Shown here piece by piece: positions 1 to 6,118 of a DNA stretch of 6,901 bases. The translations under genes were made by a program, and so were the position numbers. A model generated the notes under the pieces. That model saw nothing but the letters and a program-made list of their open reading frames with translations. It did no database searches and was not told the DNA's origin. The stretch comes from Promethearchaeota archaeon. Lineage in GTDB: Archaea; Asgardarchaeota; Lokiarchaeia; Sigyniarchaeales; SOKP01. Position 1 is the first letter of the stretch, and each line of letters opens with the position of its first letter. Where the stretch lies: the NCBI GenBank assembly GCA_019058135.1, contig JAHLWE010000153.1, forward strand, positions 1-6,901, in the 5' to 3' direction.

Positions 1-31
1 AAACCAAACACCAAGAGGTAAAAAATTATGA
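1..31 (+). other. Possible 3' end of an upstream gene (ambiguous frame)
   Basis: Two plus-strand frames are open from the window edge and stop just at the hydrogenase start. One ends with TAA at 19-21 (tail KPNTKR). The other ends with TGA at 29-31, overlapping the hydrogenase ATG as ATGA. Hydrogenase large-subunit genes of this class usually follow a small-subunit gene, so a translationally coupled upstream gene is expected. Six to nine residues are too few to identify it, and both open frames could be chance. Confidence 0.25.
15..19 (+). promoter_or_regulatory. Shine-Dalgarno site of the hydrogenase gene
   Basis: GAGGT lies eight bases before the ATG at 28 and is complementary to the CACCUCC tail of archaeal 16S rRNA. 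It fixes the start codon and fits an internal gene of a polycistronic message. Confidence 0.6.
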
Positions 32-1332
32 AGAAAGTAGTTGATGTATGCACCCGGGTGGAAGGACATGGAAATATAAAAATTTTACTTCAGAAAGATG
101 AAATTTCAAGTGTGAATTTTGATCTTGAAATATTTCGAGGGTTTGAAAATATTTTACTTGACAAAAGGCTAATCGATACTCCTAGAATTGCATCAAGAAT
201 ATGTGGATTGTGTCACGCATCACAGACAATAGCTAGTTGTAAAGCAATAGAGAGTATGTATGAAGTCGAACCTTCAAATCAATCAGTTCTTTTGAGACGA
301 CTATTAATGATTGGAGAGTTGATAAGATCACATTCAATGCATTTCTTTTTTCAAGCATTTCCCGACCTTTTTGTAATTTTGGATAAACAACCAAAACCAC
401 TCTCACTGAATGAATTAATCCATTTTGATCCTAAATTAACTTCAAATATGTATGAATTAATAAAAATCGGCAATGAAATCGTGAATTTATTTGGTGGAAG
501 AACTGTACATTTAATAACACCCATTATCGGTGGTATATTTTTTTCACCATTAAAAAAAGAAATAAATATTGCTCGGAAATATCTGCAAAATTCTATAAAT
601 AATTTAAAATGGATTATTGAGCGATTCCAAGAGATATTTTCTCAATTTGATCCTCCTGATGTTTATTCCTTACCAAATCCTGCTTATATGGGAATGCATA
701 ATGATGAGAAATATGACCGGTATAATGGACTGTTACGATTGGCACAAAATAATAAAATTATAGCAGATTTTCCCGTGTATAAACATTCACAATATTTTGA
801 TAAGCAGGAGGATATACGTGGAATTGATTTCTATTTAAAGAATGACCAAAACATACTTGTTGGCCCACTCTCACGATATAAAATAATTAATGATTATGGA
901 ATAGATGAACTGCAATCCTATATTAAACTTTTTAATAAAGAATGGCAAAATAGTATTTTATTCTCAAACGTTATCAGGCTAATAGAAATGATGTTTGTTT
1001 CTTACGAAGGGTTATCAATTCTAGACGATACTGAATTGACACAAAAAAATGAAATTAATCCTATTAATTTTCTAAAAAATAATGAAGGACTCGGCATGGT
1101 TGAAGCACCTCGAGGAACTCTTATACACTATTATCATGTAAATAAAAAGAGATTAATTGATAAAGTGAAACTTTTTATTGCAACTGAAATTAATTTGCCA
1201 ATTATCGATGAAATCCTAACAACACAAAGCCAAAAATTGTATGAAAGAACTGGTGATTTTAATCAGATCAAAAAACAAGCGCAAATGATTATAAGATCGT
1301 TTGATCCTTGTATTTCTTGCGCAACCCATTAA
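28..1332 (+). CDS. [NiFe] hydrogenase large subunit, group 3-like (MvhA/FrhA family)
   Basis: Catalytic large subunit of a cytoplasmic-type [NiFe] hydrogenase, which would oxidise or produce H2 with a small Fe-S subunit not seen here. Visible motifs, in order: RVEGHG at 10-15, with E12 at the usual proton-path glutamate; RICGLC at 57-62, giving nickel ligands C59 and C62; SHSMHFF at 101-107 with PD at 112-113; GGRTVH at 156-161; VGPLSR at 278-283; EAPRGT at 359-364, where R362 is the canopy arginine; and DPCISCATH at 426-434, giving nickel ligands C428 and C431. The EAPRGTLIHYY block and DPCxSCATH end resemble Mvh/Frh-type (group 3) subunits. Two oddities stand out. The His of the CxxCxxxH motif is Gln66, and the protein ends at the terminal His with no cleavable extension. 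At 434 residues it is slightly short for the family. The start is supported by GAGGT at 15-19. A sensor-like gene follows after 46 nt. The family call is secure; subgroup 3c and the physiological role are inferred. Confidence 0.93.
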   Translation: MKKVVDVCTRVEGHGNIKILLQKDEISSVNFDLEIFRGFENILLDKRLIDTPRIASRICGLCHASQTIASCKAIESMYEVEPSNQSVLLRRLLMIGELIRSHSMHFFFQAFPDLFVILDKQPKPLSLNELIHFDPKLTSNMYELIKIGNEIVNLFGGRTVHLITPIIGGIFFSPLKKEINIARKYLQNSINNLKWIIERFQEIFSQFDPPDVYSLPNPAYMGMHNDEKYDRYNGLLRLAQNNKIIADFPVYKHSQYFDKQEDIRGIDFYLKNDQNILVGPLSRYKIINDYGIDELQSYIKLFNKEWQNSILFSNVIRLIEMMFVSYEGLSILDDTELTQKNEINPINFLKNNEGLGMVEAPRGTLIHYYHVNKKRLIDKVKLFIATEINLPIIDEILTTQSQKLYERTGDFNQIKKQAQMIIRSFDPCISCATH

Positions 1333-1334
1333 GA

Positions 1335-1354
1335 TTAAAACCTTTTAATATAAG
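1335..1354 (+). promoter_or_regulatory. Short inverted repeat and TATA-like stretch between hydrogenase and sensor genes
   Basis: TTAAAA-CC-TTTTAA at 1335-1348 is a 6-2-6 inverted repeat, running into AATATAAG at 1347-1354. It could be an internal TATA box placing transcription near 1377, just before the sensor ATG, or simply AT-rich sequence. With all arms A/T, the evidence is weak. Confidence 0.2.
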
Positions 1355-1366
1355 AATTATGCTGAT

Positions 1367-1371
1367 TGAGG
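1367..1371 (+). promoter_or_regulatory. Shine-Dalgarno site of the membrane sensor gene
   Basis: TGAGG seven bases before the ATG at 1379 matches the archaeal anti-Shine-Dalgarno. It favours translation from a message shared with the hydrogenase gene. The ATG at 1359 is out of frame. Confidence 0.5.
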
Positions 1372-1378
1372 AAAATTT

Positions 1379-2086
1379 ATGGGTGGATTAAAAACTAATA
1401 TTTCTAAAGAAAAATTAAGACTTCTTATCATTTTTATTCTGTTATCTGCTTCACTTTTTTTACAATATTATTTTCTATTTATTCTAAAAATAAGCATTAT
1501 TTTTTCCCATTTCTTTTATATCCCTATTATTTTTGCATGTCTTTGGTGGAAAAACAAAGGCTTGGTTGTACCAATCTTTCTCTCTGGATTACTCATTTTC
1601 TTTCCCATTTTAAGTGGATTGGATATGTTTTTTAATAATCTTATAGAAAATATTTTTCGAGCTGTCTTAATTTTATTTATTGGTATTGTAGTTGTCATTT
1701 TAAGCAAGCAAATCTTAAAGGCAGAAAATAAATTAAAAGAACGAGTTAAGGAACTTAATTGTTTATTTAATATTATTGAATTGATTAAAAATCCAAACAT
1801 ATCAATTGAAGAAATTCTATTAGAAACTCAAAAACAAATTCAAAATGCCTGGAAATTTCCGGATATGATATGTTCAAGAATAGTTTTTGATAAAAAAGAA
1901 TATTTAACAAATAACTATAAAGAAACACCTTGGAATTTGTCAGTTAAAAATTTAATAAAAGACAAGGAATTAAGTATTTCTGTACATTATCTCGAGGAAA
2001 AGCCCTTCCTTGAAGAAGAAAAGAATTTATTAGTGAAAATTGCTGAACAGTTAAAAGCTATTTTTGAATTTAAATTATTAATATAA
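1379..2086 (+). CDS. Membrane sensor protein: four helices plus GAF-like domain, no output domain
   Basis: This 235-residue protein resembles the N-terminal sensory half of archaeal and bacterial membrane histidine kinases. Hydrophobic helices lie at about 14-36, 41-56, 62-79 and 88-109; the HFFYIPIIFACLWW stretch at 44-57 is typical of the YIPIxLAxLW kind found before such kinases. A charged coiled-coil linker spans about 110-126. A GAF-like domain follows at about 126-230, with LNCLFNIIELI near 126-136, the AWKFPDMICSRIVF strand at 157-170, KETPW at 181-185, and HYLEEKPFLEEEKNLL at 203-218. In full-length relatives a kinase or other output module follows at once; here the chain stops at 235, and I saw no continuation in the 78 nt to the next gene. 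The 46-nt gap and the Shine-Dalgarno site suggest co-transcription with the hydrogenase. Possible roles are a partner-dependent sensor, a membrane anchor, or a decayed kinase remnant. The domain reading rests on remembered family patterns. Confidence 0.75.
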   Translation: MGGLKTNISKEKLRLLIIFILLSASLFLQYYFLFILKISIIFSHFFYIPIIFACLWWKNKGLVVPIFLSGLLIFFPILSGLDMFFNNLIENIFRAVLILFIGIVVVILSKQILKAENKLKERVKELNCLFNIIELIKNPNISIEEILLETQKQIQNAWKFPDMICSRIVFDKKEYLTNNYKETPWNLSVKNLIKDKELSISVHYLEEKPFLEEEKNLLVKIAEQLKAIFEFKLLI

Positions 2087-2095
2087 TTTTCATTG

Positions 2096-2114
2096 AGATT
2101 AAATTAATTAATCT
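2096..2114 (+). terminator. Possible terminator hairpin after the hydrogenase/sensor operon
   Basis: AGATTAA at 2096-2102 and TTAATCT at 2108-2114 form a perfect 7-bp stem around a 5-nt loop, 9 nt after the sensor stop, followed by a short T run. The stem is A/T-rich with one G:C pair, and archaeal termination depends mainly on T tracts, so this is only suggestive. Confidence 0.35.
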
Positions 2115-2116
2115 TT

Positions 2117-2153
2117 AAAATAAAACCAAAAATAAAGAAAAATATTTAAAAAT
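2117..2153 (-). terminator. T-rich terminator tract of the 749-residue membrane protein gene
   Basis: Directly after its stop, the minus strand carries repeated T runs (the plus strand is A-rich here), as expected of archaeal intrinsic terminators. The 78-bp convergent gap holds nothing else recognisable. Confidence 0.4.
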
Positions 2154-2164
2154 AAGGTTGGTAA

Positions 2165-4414
2165 TTATTCCTCCTCTTCCTTAAATATTTCCTCTACTTT
2201 ATCGTTAGAATCTCTGAAAGGATGTAGAGCTCCTGACCAATCTAAAAGATGAAGTTTATGCTTTTCCTCAAACCATTCAACAAATTCTTTTAAAATACCC
2301 CTATTTTCTAAAGACTGTTTTCCTTTGATAAATAATGCAGAAAAAGTATATTTTCCATACTCTAACAAGATTTTGATGTCGCCATGGTCAATGGTTTTCA
2401 GTAATTCTGAACTCTTTGTTGCCTCTTTAATAAAAGCCGTAATAGCCGTAAACATACCCGCAATCAATCCTGAGTCTGCATAATCTACACCTTTAAAGTT
2501 GTAACTGAATAGGTCCCTGCCATCACTGTAAATAACATAAAGTCCTTGCAGCTCGACTTTTTCATAAGTATATGTGAATTCTGGAATCCAAAAAGAGATT
2601 TTTCCATTATAAAATAGATATTTTAAAGTAAAATAAAATCTCTGCATTTCTTCCTTATCTGTTGGTCTAATTTCTTTCAAAAATTTATTATCCTTGATCT
2701 TTTCTAATAGTTCTTTAACTTCTTCTCTCTCTTCAATTTTCTCTTCCTTAATTTCTGATTCAGGAGTTTTTACCACTAAATATCGATAGAGATCTGTAAT
2801 ATATGCATCATATCTTGGGAATTCGGAAGTTCTTGAAAAGGATATCCGTTCAATTATATCTCCTTCCTTCGAAACATTTTTAATAATAAAGATTTTATTT
2901 AAATAATATAAAATTAATCCCCAGATTAAGAGATTAAAAATATAGCGTGTAAAAGTGAATGGAATCGCTACAATTACTAATAATCTAAATTCACCTAGGT
3001 TGACTTTAAACAAAACTGTCCTTATTGTGTAAATATCTTTATCAAATAATGAAAAATAAGCTGGTGAACCAGTAATCCAATAATCTTCTAGAGCAAAATT
3101 GATTGGAGGGTAAAGACCTAAAAACCATATCATTATTGAGATTAAAATGACAATCCCTAAAAAGATAAAAGATGTTATGGCTATCTTTTTTATAAATTGC
3201 ATACTTCTCGCGAAAAGATATGCAAAAAGGATAACAGAAAAAATTAATATAAATGTATTTATAATATTTAATAGATCCAATCTCAACATATCTTCTAAAA
3301 ATATCACATTTCCATAAGAAATATCAGCTTTTAGTAGTAGTTCGTCAAAATATTCTTTACTTATCATTATCCCTACCTGTAATGGATTAATTAAAAAATG
3401 GTAAATAATAAGAAAAATTAAACAGCCTCCTACGCCAATAATTAAAGGAATATACCAATTTGTCCAATCTATCTTTTTTTTCTTCGTTTTTGTTCTTTTC
3501 CATAAATCAATTAACTTTATAAAAATTAAAATGGCAATAGGTTGAAAAATTTTGTGAAATAAAATAAATATTATAGCACCCATCATAAAATATGCGAAGA
3601 AATAAAGTATAAAAACGTGATTTGTATTAGGATCTGCTAAAAATAATAAAATACTTAAAAGAGATATTGGTGTTCCTACTTGAAACAAACTTCTAAATGT
3701 ATCTTCTCTCAATTTTTCTCCAATGTATACTCCTTTAAAGGAAATTTTACTACTATAAACTAAGTGAATCCCAAGTAATAGTGTGGCAATATATACAAAT
3801 AAAATTTCTACAAACCATCCCATAGTTGTTGTACCTGTGGTTAAATCAATATTCTCTAGACCTAAAAGTTTGATTATAACGGATAATAAGTATAAAGATA
3901 TTGGCAAAAGAACAATTAATAATTTTATGAGTTGTTTTTCTTCCGACCAATCACTTTTTATTAGTCCCTCTTTTATCATATCAGAAGGACTTTTTTTAAA
4001 TTCATAAGTTAGATCGGCAAGTTTATCCCTCATATTTCCCGGTTCTTTGCGCAATTTTCTCCATAATATGAGAAATGATAAAAGGGGTCCTACTAAAAAA
4101 ATAAATGTCAAAGTTGCAAAAGGATATTGAAAAAAATAACCAATTAGAGATATCATATGGGTAAATATGAAAAAAAATGCCATAAATATATTTTCTTGTT
4201 CTTGGGGATGTAATTGAAGCTCCTTAGGATCGATGTTTGTTTGAAACGTAATTGGTAAAACCCAATATACTAGAAAGAATATAACAATTCCTAAGAAAAC
4301 TCTTAAATATAATTTTCCAATTAATCGTTTATATATAAAAGGTATTGGAATCGCCAAAAAAATAATTGGCAATGCATTTAGAAAGAACATAAAAAATATT
4401 TCTATCGGTTCCAT
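2165..4414 (-). CDS. Polytopic membrane protein with C-terminal longin/roadblock-like domain
   Basis: No family name recognised. The 749 residues start with a membrane region of about twelve helices, roughly at 6-28, 36-56, 77-97, 100-118, 160-183, 198-219, 245-260, 266-288, 319-342, 383-402, 409-432 and 475-508. There are soluble loops at about 119-158 and 341-380. After residue 510 the protein turns hydrophilic, with a very charged helical linker rich in E and K at 550-583. The final module, about 620-749, begins LQGLYVIYSDGRDLFSYNF, then ADSGLIAGMFTAITAFIKEA, then IDHGDIKILLEYGKYTFSALFIKG, and ends in an amphipathic helix (LKEFVEWFEEKH). This strand-helix-strand order recalls longin/roadblock-type domains that occur in archaeal membrane and signalling proteins. 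The tail is probably cytosolic and could bind small GTPases or partner proteins; that is inference. The gene stands alone, convergent with the operon and divergent from the deacetylase. No transporter signature or nucleotide-binding motif was seen. Confidence 0.8.
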   Translation of the reverse strand: MEPIEIFFMFFLNALPIIFLAIPIPFIYKRLIGKLYLRVFLGIVIFFLVYWVLPITFQTNIDPKELQLHPQEQENIFMAFFFIFTHMISLIGYFFQYPFATLTFIFLVGPLLSFLILWRKLRKEPGNMRDKLADLTYEFKKSPSDMIKEGLIKSDWSEEKQLIKLLIVLLPISLYLLSVIIKLLGLENIDLTTGTTTMGWFVEILFVYIATLLLGIHLVYSSKISFKGVYIGEKLREDTFRSLFQVGTPISLLSILLFLADPNTNHVFILYFFAYFMMGAIIFILFHKIFQPIAILIFIKLIDLWKRTKTKKKKIDWTNWYIPLIIGVGGCLIFLIIYHFLINPLQVGIMISKEYFDELLLKADISYGNVIFLEDMLRLDLLNIINTFILIFSVILFAYLFARSMQFIKKIAITSFIFLGIVILISIMIWFLGLYPPINFALEDYWITGSPAYFSLFDKDIYTIRTVLFKVNLGEFRLLVIVAIPFTFTRYIFNLLIWGLILYYLNKIFIIKNVSKEGDIIERISFSRTSEFPRYDAYITDLYRYLVVKTPESEIKEEKIEEREEVKELLEKIKDNKFLKEIRPTDKEEMQRFYFTLKYLFYNGKISFWIPEFTYTYEKVELQGLYVIYSDGRDLFSYNFKGVDYADSGLIAGMFTAITAFIKEATKSSELLKTIDHGDIKILLEYGKYTFSALFIKGKQSLENRGILKEFVEWFEEKHKLHLLDWSGALHPFRDSNDKVEEIFKEEEE

Positions 4415-4499
4415 TTATAACGCCTTATTTTTTATATTAAAATAATTATAATATACGTTAATTACTTATGTGATTATATAAATATTTGTTGATAATTGG
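4415..4499. promoter_or_regulatory. Shared divergent promoter region
   Basis: This 85-bp, almost purely A/T gap separates the two divergent starts. On the plus strand TATATAAAT at 4475-4483 is a good TATA-box match, centred about 21 nt before the deacetylase ATG, so the transcript would begin at or near the start codon. No Shine-Dalgarno site is present, which fits a leaderless message. On the minus strand TATAAT-like sequence around 4445-4455 would place a start a few bases before the membrane protein ATG, also leaderless. The boxes are seen; the start sites are inferred from usual archaeal spacing. Confidence 0.45.
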
Positions 4500-5594
4500 A
4501 TGAATAACATAGGAATAATCTCAGATAAAGACTTTGAAATTTTAAATGAACCACCTTTCCCCCGACCTTATTTTGAAGCATTTGAAACACCTTTAAGAAT
4601 TAAATGCATTATGGACTATTTTGAAAAAGAAAATCTCTTTGAAGACAATAGGATAAAAAAGATTCCAATAAGAAGTTTTGAAAAGATTGAGACAATTCTT
4701 GCATTAGTTCATACCAGATACCATGTTGATTCAATAAAATATTTTTCAAATATGGGTTCTGGAAGTATTGGTGAATCTATATTCATTACTGAAGAGACAT
4801 TTCAATTGGCAAAAAAAGCAGTTGAGGGAACTATCACTGCTTTTGATTCCGTCATATCGGGAGATATTAATCAATCATTTGCTTTCATAAGACCTCCGGG
4901 TCATCATGCATTAAGAGATGTAGCTTCAGGTCTGTGCATTTTTAATAATATCGCAGTGGGCATTCAATATTTAAGAAAAATAAAAAAAAATGCAAAAAAG
5001 GTTGCTATCATTGATATTGATAATCATTATGGAGATGGAATCGCTAAATTTTTTTATGAAGACCCAAATGTACTTTATTTTTCAATTCATGAATATGATT
5101 TTGATCAAGGAGAACTGGGTTTTATTCATGAGCTTGGAGAAAATGAAGGTTTAGGCTATAATATTAATTTTCCAATACCTCCCAAAACCACCGATAAGTA
5201 TTATTTAGAGTTTTTTGATATTTTAAAGGTAGTATTTTCAGAGTTTAAACCCGAAATAATAATTGTTGCCTGCGGATTTGATTGCCACTATACAGATCCC
5301 ATCGGAAACTGTTTGCTTACAGCGAATTCATACATTAAACTTACTCAAAAATTATTAACACTCGCCAATAATGTGTGTAATGGGAAAATCGCATTTATCC
5401 TCGAAGGAGGGTATAGCTTAAGTGCATTACCAATATGTTCTTACTCTATAATTAAAGCACTTCTAGGTGAACTGGTTAATCTACCTTCTCAAGAAAAAAT
5501 AGAATTTCCCGAGGATTTAGATATCTCAAAAGTAATTACTAAAGTAAAAGATGAATTAAAGGAATTATTAAGAGATTATTGGCCTATCATTTAA
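4500..5594 (+). CDS. Histone deacetylase-family (arginase/deacetylase fold) amidohydrolase
   Basis: A cytoplasmic zinc hydrolase of 364 residues expected to remove acetyl or similar acyl groups from lysine or polyamine amines. Family landmarks are clear: HTRYHVDSI at 71-79; RPPGHHA at 131-137, with tandem His 135-136 as charge-relay pair; GLCIFNNIAVG at 144-154; DIDNHYGDG at 172-180, with zinc ligands D174 and H176; CGFDCH at 258-263, with zinc ligand D261; and LEGGYS at 301-306, where Y305 is the likely transition-state tyrosine. All catalytic positions are present, so it should be active. One deviation is the usual DxHHG, here DNHYG, so the second His is Tyr177. About 365 residues is normal for AcuC/class II-like prokaryotic members. 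The ATG is set by the TATA box just upstream. The gene stands alone, so the substrate (histone or chromatin protein lysines, acetylpolyamine, acetoin-pathway proteins) cannot be told from context. Confidence 0.92.
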   Translation: MNNIGIISDKDFEILNEPPFPRPYFEAFETPLRIKCIMDYFEKENLFEDNRIKKIPIRSFEKIETILALVHTRYHVDSIKYFSNMGSGSIGESIFITEETFQLAKKAVEGTITAFDSVISGDINQSFAFIRPPGHHALRDVASGLCIFNNIAVGIQYLRKIKKNAKKVAIIDIDNHYGDGIAKFFYEDPNVLYFSIHEYDFDQGELGFIHELGENEGLGYNINFPIPPKTTDKYYLEFFDILKVVFSEFKPEIIIVACGFDCHYTDPIGNCLLTANSYIKLTQKLLTLANNVCNGKIAFILEGGYSLSALPICSYSIIKALLGELVNLPSQEKIEFPEDLDISKVITKVKDELKELLRDYWPII

Positions 5595-5692
5595 TATTAA
5601 TCGCTAATTAATAAAAAAATGAGTATAGATTTTCTCGATATATTTTAAACTACATATAAGCGTGAGATTTTTGAAAAATAATTAGAAAATAA
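5595..5692 (+). promoter_or_regulatory. Intergenic region with TATA-like promoter for the cysteine-rich gene
   Basis: An A/T-rich gap after the deacetylase. Two ATTAAT copies at 5596-5601 and 5607-5612 can pair weakly across a 5-nt loop and precede an A run. ACATATAAG at 5652-5660 is TATA-like; normal spacing would begin transcription near 5682, about 11 nt before the ATG at 5693. No other gene is visible here. Confidence 0.3.
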
Positions 5693-5727
5693 ATGAGAAA
5701 AAACAGCAGAAGATTGCAGTCTGCGGC
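5693..5727 (+). other. Displaced N-terminus of the cysteine-rich protein; apparent -1 frameshift at an A-rich heptamer
   Basis: The downstream coding frame stays open up to a TAG at 5683-5685. Between 5704 and 5727 it reads QQKIAVCG, which completes the family's opening CGLDCxxC motif. That frame has no ATG, GTG or TTG before 5728. The ATG at 5693 lies in another frame, reading ATG AGA AAA AAC, and includes A AAA AAC at 5698-5704, a canonical -1 slippery heptamer in the correct phase. A one-base slip there, or one extra A in the six-A run, gives MRKKQQKIAVCGLDC. A non-standard ATA (5689) or ATT (5713) start is the other possibility. Confidence 0.6.
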
Positions 5728-6036
5728 TTGGACTGCGGCAATTGTGATATATATAACGCCTTAAATAATCCAGAAATAGCTCATCAATTGGTAAAACAGT
5801 TTCAAGGTGCCTGGGAAGATGTAAAGGCTGAAGATTTCCATTGTAATGGTTGTAGGGGAGATATTACAAAATGCTGGACCCCGGATTGTTGGATTCGAGA
5901 ATGTTGCGTTAATAATAAAAATCTAGAGTATTGCTATGAATGTCAAGAATTTCCTTGTATCAAACTTAAAAAATGGGCTAATAAAAGTGAACGATATGGT
6001 AATGCATTGAATCAACTTAAGAAAATGAAGGTGTAA
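5728..6036 (+). CDS. DUF3795-type cysteine-rich protein (N-terminus probably begins upstream)
   Basis: A small cytoplasmic protein of 102 residues from the TTG given here. It is dense in cysteine: C3, C6, C39, C42, C49, C54, C59, C60, C69, C72 and C77. The pattern CNGC (39-42), CWTPDCWIRECC (49-60) and EYCYECQEFPC (67-77) matches DUF3795 proteins, whose cysteines are presumed to bind zinc or an Fe-S cluster; their function is unknown. Family members open with CGLDCxxC. The TTG used here encodes the Leu inside that motif, so this start cuts off the first Cys and cannot be the natural N-terminus. The missing part is encoded at 5704-5727, so the true gene probably runs from the ATG at 5693 through a one-base frame change. 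The gene stands alone on its strand, 82 bp from a convergent neighbour. Confidence 0.82.
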   Translation: MDCGNCDIYNALNNPEIAHQLVKQFQGAWEDVKAEDFHCNGCRGDITKCWTPDCWIRECCVNNKNLEYCYECQEFPCIKLKKWANKSERYGNALNQLKKMKV

Positions 6037-6088
6037 GAAATATTATAAAAACCTCTAACTTAAGATCTAAAGAATTTAAATATCCAAA

Positions 6089-6116
6089 AATAAAAATAAA
6101 ATAGAGAATTTTTATT
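6089..6116. terminator. Convergent terminator region with A/T inverted repeat
   Basis: AATAAAAAT at 6089-6097 and ATTTTTATT at 6108-6116 form a perfect 9-bp stem with a 10-nt loop, without any G:C pair. On the minus strand the same stretch supplies long T tracts directly after the roadblock-like gene; on the plus strand T runs continue to about 6142. It could end transcription from both sides. Confidence 0.4.
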
Positions 6117-6118
6117 CT

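Noticed and set aside
1335..1348. TTAAAACCTTTTAA as a terminator splitting the hydrogenase and sensor genes
   Set aside because: The stem is too short with a two-base loop, and the good Shine-Dalgarno site downstream argues for read-through translation from one message.
1516..1800. Minus-strand open frame of 94 codons
   Set aside because: Lies wholly opposite the sensor gene; its basic, low-complexity product is the reverse image of transmembrane codons and resembles no family.
3783..4007. Plus-strand open frame of 74 codons
   Set aside because: Lies inside the 749-residue membrane protein gene on the other strand, without upstream signals or recognisable domains.
5596..5612. ATTAAT pair after the deacetylase as a strong terminator
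   Set aside because: The 6-bp A/T-only stem is too weak, and the following run is A rather than T on the coding strand.
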